Positions 15,341 to 19,883 of a stretch of 19,883 bases of DNA are shown here, piece after piece. A program made the position numbers and the translations under genes. The notes beneath the pieces were generated by a model. The model had not been told where the DNA came from. It searched no databases and saw nothing but the letters and a program-made list of their open reading frames with translations. The DNA lies in contig DFEM01000115.1 of assembly GCA_002369155.1 (NCBI GenBank), positions 1 to 19,883 of the forward strand, read 5' to 3'. This DNA comes from Lachnospiraceae bacterium UBA3802. Its GTDB lineage: Bacteria > Bacillota > Clostridia > Lachnospirales > Lachnospiraceae. The stretch's first letter is position 1; each line of letters opens with the position of its first letter.

Positions 15341-16852
15341 ATGTTCAGACACATCGTTAATCCCCAAAGCATCAAAGGTCATATCAATCCTGAGATTCAG
15401 GGACATTTTTCGGAGCATCTCGGACGATGTATTTACGAAGGTGTTTTCGTCGGTGAAAATTCGGACATCCCGAATGTTAACGGCATGCGTACGGACGTTG
15501 TCGAAGCCCTTAAGGAAATGAAGATTCCCGTTTTAAGATGGCCCGGCGGATGTTTTGCCGACGAATACCACTGGATGGACGGAATCGGCGATAAGGCAAG
15601 CAGAAAAAAGATGATCAATACCAACTGGGGCGGAGTTGTTGAAGACAACAGCTTCGGTACGCACGAGTTCATGGAACTCTGTCGTCAGCTCGGTTGCAAG
15701 ACATATATCAACGGTAACGTGGGAAGCGGTACCGTAAGAGAAATGAGCGAATGGGTTGAATACATGACTTTCGACGGTGTATCCCCCATGTCGGAACTCA
15801 GAAAGAAAAACGGCCGTGAAGAAGCCTGGGATGTCGATTATTTCGCTATCGGCAACGAGACCTGGGGCTGCGGCGGCAATATGAGTCCCGAGTATTATTC
15901 CGATCTTTACAGACATTATCAGACATTTGTCAAAAATTACAATCCCGACAAGAAAATCAAAAGACTTGCGGTAGGCCCTTCGGACAAAGATTACGAATGG
16001 ACCGAGACGCTTTTAAAGAGATGTTTTGCAAGAGCGGGTTCATGGAACAATGCACACGGTTTTATGGACGGCCTTACATTGCATTATTATACTTTGCCTT
16101 ACGACTGGGCAAAGAAGGGTGCCGCTACCGGTTTTAACGAAAAAGAATGGTACATGACTCTTGCCAAGACATTATATATGGAAGAGTACATTACCAAGCA
16201 TTCCGCAATCATGGACCGTTACGACCCCGAAAAGCAGATAGGCCTTATGGTTGACGAATGGGGTACATGGTACGATGTCGAGGAAGGCACCAATCCCGGA
16301 TTCTTATATCAGCAGAATACAATGCGTGATGCGCTCGTTGCAGGCATCAACTTAAATATCTTCAACAAGCACTGTGACAGAGTAAAGATGGCCAACATTG
16401 CTCAGCTTGTAAACGTACTTCAGGCGGTTATCCTTACCGAAGGCGACAGGATGATCAAGACTCCCACATACTACGTATTCAAGATGTACTCGGCTCATCA
16501 GGACAACGAACTTTTGGAGAGCAGCCTCGATACCAAGACAATCGGTCTTGAGGATGAATATAAAGTGCCCAACTTAACCGAATCGGTATCCGTGGACAAA
16601 GACGGAAAGATTCACATTACGATGACCAACCTTTCACTTGATGAAGATGCCGATATCGAAAGCATTTTAAACGGCGTTACCGTTAAGGGAGTTAAGGGCG
16701 AGATAGTAACCGAGAAGATGGATGCCCACAACACATTCGAAAACCCGGATGTTGTTAAGGAAGAAGCTTTTGACAAGGCAACCTTCGAAGGCGAAAAAGT
16801 CAGATTCACGATTCCCGCAAGAAGCGTGCTTCATCTGGAAGTTACCGTTTAA
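15341..16852 (+). CDS. abfA: GH51 alpha-L-arabinofuranosidase
   Basis: The 503-residue protein has the full length of intracellular family 51 arabinofuranosidases. The acid/base is Glu173 in [11 protein letters not shown], and the nucleophile is Glu306 in V-D-E-W-G-T-W. The N-terminal [14 protein letters not shown] and the [13 protein letters not shown] substrate-binding stretch are also typical. A beta-sandwich closes the protein. The enzyme releases L-arabinose from arabino- and arabinoxylo-oligosaccharides with retention. No signal peptide is visible, in keeping with cytoplasmic action. AAGGAG lies six bases before the ATG. The next gene starts 2 bp after its stop. Confidence 0.95.
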   Translation: MFRHIVNPQSIKGHINPEIQGHFSEHLGRCIYEGVFVGENSDIPNVNGMRTDVVEALKEMKIPVLRWPGGCFADEYHWMDGIGDKASRKKMINTNWGGVVEDNSFGTHEFMELCRQLGCKTYINGNVGSGTVREMSEWVEYMTFDGVSPMSELRKKNGREEAWDVDYFAIGNETWGCGGNMSPEYYSDLYRHYQTFVKNYNPDKKIKRLAVGPSDKDYEWTETLLKRCFARAGSWNNAHGFMDGLTLHYYTLPYDWAKKGAATGFNEKEWYMTLAKTLYMEEYITKHSAIMDRYDPEKQIGLMVDEWGTWYDVEEGTNPGFLYQQNTMRDALVAGINLNIFNKHCDRVKMANIAQLVNVLQAVILTEGDRMIKTPTYYVFKMYSAHQDNELLESSLDTKTIGLEDEYKVPNLTESVSVDKDGKIHITMTNLSLDEDADIESILNGVTVKGVKGEIVTEKMDAHNTFENPDVVKEEAFDKATFEGEKVRFTIPARSVLHLEVTV

Positions 16853-16854
16853 AT

Positions 16855-17109
16855 ATGGAATATAAGAAAATCTGCAGACGATGCCTTATTTCGGATATGG
16901 GCGAAGAAGCCTATCGCGAGATGATAGGCAAGCATGTCGACATCATCAGACCGGAAGACAGAAGCAGCGAGGGTTTGTACAAATCCCGACTGGACACATG
17001 CAAAGAATGCGATAAGCTTAATGCCGGAACCTGTCTTTCGTGCGGCTGCTATGTGGAAATACGTGCTGCAATGAAACAATCCAAATGTCCCAATCGGAAA
17101 TGGGTGTAA
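16855..17109 (+). CDS. Small Cys-rich DUF6171-type protein
   Basis: The 84-residue protein has eight cysteines in paired spacing: C7-x2-C10, C49-x2-C52, C60-x2-C63-x-C65 and C78. It begins K-K-I-C-R-R-C-L and ends with C-G-C-Y-V-E-I-R-A-A, matching my memory of the DUF6171 family common in Lachnospiraceae. The arrangement strongly suggests zinc binding, possibly two sites. No function is known to me. The ATG is 2 bp after the GH51 stop with no separate strong ribosome site, so translation is probably coupled to GH51. Whether it serves sugar metabolism or is only hitch-hiking cannot be decided here. Confidence 0.82.
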   Translation: MEYKKICRRCLISDMGEEAYREMIGKHVDIIRPEDRSSEGLYKSRLDTCKECDKLNAGTCLSCGCYVEIRAAMKQSKCPNRKWV

Positions 17110-17183
17110 GTTAATGGTAAAAAACGATTCCCCCAAAATATAAAATATCGCGTGAAGCGTAAAAAATAAAAGGAGAGAGAAAT

Positions 17184-17804
17184 ATGGAAATCAAAAAAGT
17201 AACAGACCCCTCATTCAAAAAGTACGGCAAGATTATCGAAGGAATTGATTTTTCCGAGATCTTGAAGAACCTCGAAGCTCTTCCGATGCCCGCAGAAGGT
17301 GTTGAATACTTCCCCGGAGTTAAGGAACTTGAGAGCACACCCGCAACCAAGATTATTTCCGAGAGTCTCTATGGCGGCATGCCCATCCAGATCGGTATGT
17401 GCAACGGACACAACAAGGCACTCAATGCAGTTGAGTATCACAGAGATTCCGAAATCAACGTTGCCCTTTATGATATGGTTCTTCTTATCGGCGAATTAAA
17501 GGATGTTACTGAAGATTTCAAATACGATACATCCAAGATTGAAGCATTCCTTGTACCTGCAGGCGTAGCAGTTGAAATGTATGCAACAACACTTCACTAT
17601 GCACCCTGCCACGTAGAAGACAAGGGCTTCAAGGCAGTTGTAGTTCTTCCCAAGGGAACCAACTACGATCTTACATTCAAACCCAACTCAACCAAGGAAG
17701 ACAGACTTCTTACAGCAGTCAACAAGTGGCTCATCGCTCATGAAGATGCCAAGATCGACGGCGCTTTCAACGGTCTTGTAGGTGAGAACATCACAATCGA
17801 TTAA
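17184..17804 (+). CDS. DUF4867 family cupin-like protein
   Basis: The 206-residue protein fits the DUF4867 family. Motif-like parts resemble a cupin barrel: E-Y-H-R-D-S-E at 84-90 (His86, Glu90), V-P-A-G-V at 124-128, and H-Y-A-P-C-H at 138-143. These could supply metal ligands (His86, Glu90, His138, His143), which is inference by eye. AGGAGA lies seven bases before the ATG. It sits between GH51/DUF6171 and xylulokinase on the same strand, 42 bases before xylB. That context suggests a step in pentose handling, such as isomerisation, epimerisation or mutarotation of a sugar, but no activity is established to my knowledge. Codon use resembles the strongly expressed xylB and transketolase genes. 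Confidence 0.82.
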   Translation: MEIKKVTDPSFKKYGKIIEGIDFSEILKNLEALPMPAEGVEYFPGVKELESTPATKIISESLYGGMPIQIGMCNGHNKALNAVEYHRDSEINVALYDMVLLIGELKDVTEDFKYDTSKIEAFLVPAGVAVEMYATTLHYAPCHVEDKGFKAVVVLPKGTNYDLTFKPNSTKEDRLLTAVNKWLIAHEDAKIDGAFNGLVGENITID

Positions 17805-17846
17805 TTTAGTAAATTTATAACCAAAACACATAAAAGGAGACAGAAT

Positions 17847-19316
17847 ATGTATTATATCGGAGTTGATCTCGGAACATCTGCCGTTAAGTTAATCATGATG
17901 GAAAAAGACGGCACAATCGTAAGTTCCGTATCAAAAGAATATCCTCTGTACTTCCCCCATCCCGGCTGGTCGGAGCAAAAGCCCGAAGACTGGAAGGCTG
18001 CAGTACTTGAAGGATTAAAAGAATTAGTTAAAGATTTTGATGCCACAAAAGTAGCAGGCATCAGTTTCGGCGGACAGATGCACGGTCTTGTAGTTCTTGA
18101 TGAGAACGACAATGTAATCAGACCCGCAATTCTCTGGAACGACGGACGTACACAGAAAGAAACGGATTATTTAAATAATGTAATCGGAAAAGATGTTCTT
18201 TCTGCAGAGACAGCAAATATCGCATTCGCAGGATTCACGGCTCCCAAGATTCTTTGGATGAAAGCCAACGAGCCCGAGAATTTCGCAAAGATTAAAAAGA
18301 TTATGCTTCCCAAGGACTATATCGCATATGTTCTTTCGGGCGTATTCTCAACAGACTACTCGGATGCTTCAGGTATGCTTTTACTTGATGTTAAGAATAA
18401 GAAGTGGTCAAAGAAAATGTGCGAGATCTGCGGCGTAGACGAATCCATGCTTCCCAAGCTATACGAATCTTATGAAGTTACAGGTACCGTTAAGCCCGAA
18501 ATCGCAAAAGAAATCGGATTCACGGACAACGTTAAGGTTTGCGCAGGTGCAGGCGACAATGCGGCAGCAGCTGTAGGTACAGGTGTTGTAGGCGACGGCG
18601 GATGCAACATTTCTCTCGGTACATCCGGAACAGTATTCATTTCATCGGCTAAGTTCGGTGTTGATGAGAACAACGCTCTTCACTCATTCGACCATGCAGA
18701 CGGCAACTTCCATCTTATGGGATGCATGCTTTCAGCAGCTTCATGCAACAAGTGGTGGATGGATGAAATCATCAAGACCAAAGATTACGCAGCTGAGCAG
18801 GCAAACATTACAAAGCTTGGTGAGAATCACGTATTCTTTCTTCCTTACTTAATGGGAGAAAGATCGCCTCACAACAACCCCGATGCAAGAGGAACATTCA
18901 TCGGACTTACAATGGATTCCACAAGAGAAGACATGACTCAGGCAGTTCTCGAAGGCGTTGCATTCGGACTTCGTGATTCAATCGAAGTAGCAAGAAGCCT
19001 CGGCATTCCTCTCACAAAGACAAGAATCTGCGGCGGCGGTGCAAAGAGCCCTCTCTGGAGAAAGATGATTACCAACATCATGAACATGGAAGTTGAAAGA
19101 ATCACATCCGAAGAAGGACCCGGCCTCGGCGGTGCAATGCTTGCAGCAGTAGGATGCGGCGAATACGCATCAGTAGAAGAAGCAGCAAAGGCAATCGTTA
19201 AAGTTCTTGATGTTGAAAAACCCGATCCCGTACTTGTTGAAAAGTATGAGAAGAAGTATCAGCAGTTCAAGACCATTTATCCGGCTTGCAAGCCTATATT
19301 TGATATCATTAAGTAA
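17847..19316 (+). CDS. xylB: Xylulokinase
   Basis: The 489-residue FGGY-family sugar kinase phosphorylates D-xylulose to xylulose 5-phosphate with ATP. The N-terminal phosphate loop is G-V-D-L-G-T-S-A-V-K. The xylulose-recognition motif G-G-Q-M-H-G is at 75-80, and the catalytic base is Asp237 in G-A-G-D-N-A-A-A-A-V-G-T-G, corresponding to Asp233 of the E. coli enzyme. The ATP-side G-T-S-G-T-V and the C-terminal F-G-G-Y-type signature region (I-C-G-G-G-A-K-S-P-L-W) are present. AAAGGAGA precedes the ATG. It links the upstream hydrolases to the transketolase gene that starts 23 bases after its stop. Confidence 0.95.
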   Translation: MYYIGVDLGTSAVKLIMMEKDGTIVSSVSKEYPLYFPHPGWSEQKPEDWKAAVLEGLKELVKDFDATKVAGISFGGQMHGLVVLDENDNVIRPAILWNDGRTQKETDYLNNVIGKDVLSAETANIAFAGFTAPKILWMKANEPENFAKIKKIMLPKDYIAYVLSGVFSTDYSDASGMLLLDVKNKKWSKKMCEICGVDESMLPKLYESYEVTGTVKPEIAKEIGFTDNVKVCAGAGDNAAAAVGTGVVGDGGCNISLGTSGTVFISSAKFGVDENNALHSFDHADGNFHLMGCMLSAASCNKWWMDEIIKTKDYAAEQANITKLGENHVFFLPYLMGERSPHNNPDARGTFIGLTMDSTREDMTQAVLEGVAFGLRDSIEVARSLGIPLTKTRICGGGAKSPLWRKMITNIMNMEVERITSEEGPGLGGAMLAAVGCGEYASVEEAAKAIVKVLDVEKPDPVLVEKYEKKYQQFKTIYPACKPIFDIIK

Positions 19317-19339
19317 TATAAAAAAACAGGAGAAAAAGT

Positions 19340-19883
19340 ATGAACGAATTGGAACTTAAGAAAAAGGCCAATGATGTCAGAAAAGGTATAGTTACTGCAG
19401 TTCATGCAGCTAAAGCCGGACATCCCGGCGGATCGCTTTCCGCAGCTGATATCATGACATATCTCTACTTTGAAGAGATGAACATCGATCCTGCAAATCC
19501 CAAGAAGGAAGACAGAGACCGTTTTGTATTGTCCAAGGGACATGTTGCTCCCGCACTTTACTCAACACTTGCCAACAGAGGATATTTCCCCGTTGAAGAG
19601 CTTGAGACATTAAGAAAACTCGGATCAAGACTTCAGGGACATCCCTGTATGCAGGAAACTCCCGGTGTCGATATGTCTTCAGGATCACTCGGACAGGGCG
19701 TATCTGCAGCATGCGGCATGGCTCTTTCAGCAAAGCTTTTAAACAAGGATTACAGAGTATATGCTCTTTGCGGAGACGGTGAAATCCAGGAAGGTCAGAT
19801 CTGGGAAGCAGCAATGTTTGCAGGTCACAGAAAACTTGACAATCTTGTAGTAATCGTAGATAACAACGGACTTCAGATTGACG
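19340..19883 (+). CDS. tkt: Transketolase, N-terminal (TPP-binding) part, 3' end beyond window
   Basis: The visible 181 residues match the thiamine-diphosphate domain of transketolase: G-H-P-G-G-S at 27-32, S-K-G-H at 65-68, G-S-L-G-Q-G at 115-120, and C-G-D-G-E-I-Q-E-G at 144-152, with the metal-binding N-N at 175-176. The start is fixed by AGGAG seven bases before the ATG. The enzyme moves two-carbon units between pentose and other sugar phosphates, the next step after xylulokinase. The short N-terminus (no 10-20 residue extension) is like the split transketolases of Clostridia, in which a separate C-terminal subunit gene follows. Whether it is split here cannot be seen. Confidence 0.95.
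   Translation, partial: MNELELKKKANDVRKGIVTAVHAAKAGHPGGSLSAADIMTYLYFEEMNIDPANPKKEDRDRFVLSKGHVAPALYSTLANRGYFPVEELETLRKLGSRLQGHPCMQETPGVDMSSGSLGQGVSAACGMALSAKLLNKDYRVYALCGDGEIQEGQIWEAAMFAGHRKLDNLVVIVDNNGLQID

Overview
This window looks like chromosome of an anaerobic, polysaccharide-degrading Firmicute of the Lachnospiraceae (Butyrivibrio / Roseburia-like). That placement is inferred from strong AGGAG-type ribosome binding sites, moderate GC, families such as DUF6171 and DUF4867, a transketolase whose N-terminal half appears to be its own gene, and a pentose-polymer utilisation cluster. I see no phage genes, transposases, CRISPR arrays or tRNAs. Nearly all of the window is coding and consists of recognisable families.

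Region 1 (1-6.6 kb). The 3' end of exodeoxyribonuclease III overlaps the start of a CCA-adding tRNA nucleotidyltransferase by one base. A PEGA-repeat lipoprotein follows and ends 3 bp from a convergent minus-strand block. Read in its own direction, that block is a MarR-type regulator (6573), a GT52/polysialyltransferase-like glycosyltransferase with its own good promoter inside the end of marR (6034), a GT2 glycosyltransferase (4947) and a DegV fatty-acid-binding protein (3902). The two glycosyltransferases are 4 bp apart and probably build a surface glycan.

Region 2 (6.6-12.0 kb). The marR gene is divergent from a MATE efflux pump. The gap between them holds a near-consensus marR promoter overlaid by two TGTTGA-TCAACA palindromes, which suggests an autoregulated efflux switch. 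Downstream are a large (746 aa) multidomain lipoprotein of unknown role, a GNAT acetyltransferase, an SRP RNA gene with a near-consensus promoter, and a PgeF/YfiH-type multicopper-oxidase-fold enzyme. The region ends in a clear bidirectional terminator.

Region 3 (12.0-19.9 kb). This is a hemicellulose/pentose locus. On the minus strand a type B carboxylesterase and a GH43 enzyme are transcribed together. Divergently, across a 336-bp intergenic region, lie a GH51 alpha-L-arabinofuranosidase, a small Cys-rich DUF6171 protein, a cupin-like DUF4867 protein, xylulokinase and the start of a transketolase N-terminal subunit. None of the hydrolases has a signal peptide. The coherent reading is import of (acetylated or feruloylated) arabinoxylo-oligosaccharides, cytoplasmic removal of ester and arabinose or xylose groups, then phosphorylation of xylulose and entry into the pentose phosphate pathway. 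Transporters, isomerases and the C-terminal transketolase half are not in the window.

The least understood parts are the DUF4867 cupin inside the pentose operon, the DUF6171 protein coupled to GH51, the sialyltransferase-like/GT2 pair and the 746-aa lipoprotein. I found no clear evidence of a wholly new system.
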